A stretch of DNA of 22,683 nucleotides, taken from assembly GCA_047459075.1 (NCBI GenBank), contig VSCH01000048.1, positions 1 through 22,683 of the forward strand, read 5' to 3'. The position numbers and the translations under genes were made by a program. Under the pieces are notes generated by a model, which saw nothing but the letters and a program-made list of their open reading frames with translations, made no database searches and was not told the DNA's origin. Positions 22,600-22,683 of this stretch are shown here, one piece after another (position 1 is the first letter of the stretch; every line of letters starts with the position of its first letter). The stretch is from ZC4RG19 sp017577565. Lineage in GTDB: Bacteria; Actinomycetota; Acidimicrobiia; Acidimicrobiales; VFJN01.

Positions 22600-22615
22600 T
22601 TGAGCGTACGCTCAA
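22600..22615. promoter_or_regulatory. Perfect 16-bp palindrome, TetR-type operator candidate
   Basis: TTGAGCGTACGCTCAA is a perfect palindrome 46 bp upstream of the ATG at 22661. A partial repeat (TTCGCTCA, 22620-22627) follows. The TGAGCG-N2-CGCTCA form is typical of actinobacterial TetR-family operators, so the downstream gene may be an autoregulated regulator or its target. Confidence 0.6.
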
Positions 22616-22660
22616 ATCGTTCGCTCACCGACGGCCCCCCGCCGGGCACGAGGAGTCCCC

Positions 22661-22683
22661 ATGACCCCCGCCCCGTCCCGTCC
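22661..22683 (+). CDS. Start of an unidentified gene cut by the window edge
   Basis: ATG with GAGGAG 5 nt upstream; seven complete codons read MTPAPSR before the edge. The product cannot be named. The palindrome upstream suggests a TetR regulator or a gene it controls. Confidence 0.5.

Noticed and set aside
1..22683. CRISPR array, insertion sequences or phage genes
   Set aside because: No regularly spaced repeats, transposase, integrase or structural phage proteins are visible on either strand.

Overview
The window is about 75% GC, tightly packed and GTG-rich, and reads as a chromosomal segment of a high-GC actinobacterium. The lineage is an inference. It rests on the GlnX/PknG locus, the F420/FMN split-barrel oxidoreductase, two large LuxR-type ATPase regulators, tRNAs only partly encoding CCA, and several start codons placed 6-7 nt behind a TANNNT hexamer (leaderless promoters). 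An Acidimicrobiia-like member (Iamia or Ilumatobacter type) is my best guess and cannot be proven here.

Layout. 1-2559 (minus): an operon of a GlnX-type four-helix membrane sensor, a coiled-coil protein and the start of a PknG-type kinase that runs off the left edge. 2646-6334 (minus): a chloroperoxidase-type alpha/beta hydrolase behind a 921-aa LuxR-type ATPase regulator. 6583-6926 (plus): two tiny overlapping genes. 6979-7380: tRNA-Arg, tRNA-His, tRNA-Lys and a strong hairpin. 7399-8279: two divergent genes whose reading frames are both broken. 8332-9542 (plus): a GNAT acetyltransferase and a PPOX-family oxidoreductase. 9565-13117: an AraC regulator divergent from an amidase, then a serine/threonine dehydratase-like PLP enzyme.

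13139-17018 is the most interesting part. A fusion of GTP cyclohydrolase II and a RibD-type reductase lies only 20 bp from a divergent plus-strand operon. That operon encodes a BchC-like medium-chain dehydrogenase, a 6-pyruvoyltetrahydropterin-synthase-like protein without its usual catalytic residues, and a GT4 glycosyltransferase. The set suggests diversion of GTP-derived pyrimidine or pterin chemistry into an unknown, possibly glycosylated, metabolite. The remaining riboflavin genes are absent.

17086-19992 (minus) holds a second LuxR-type ATPase regulator and a small acidic protein. Their promoters carry the same 17-bp inverted-repeat element (16/17 identical) in nearly the same position relative to a leaderless -10 box, which suggests autoregulation and co-control. 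20236-22683: a DUF1269-type membrane protein, a secreted coiled-coil M15 peptidase, a 36-aa membrane peptide, and a gene start at the right edge preceded by a perfect 16-bp palindrome.
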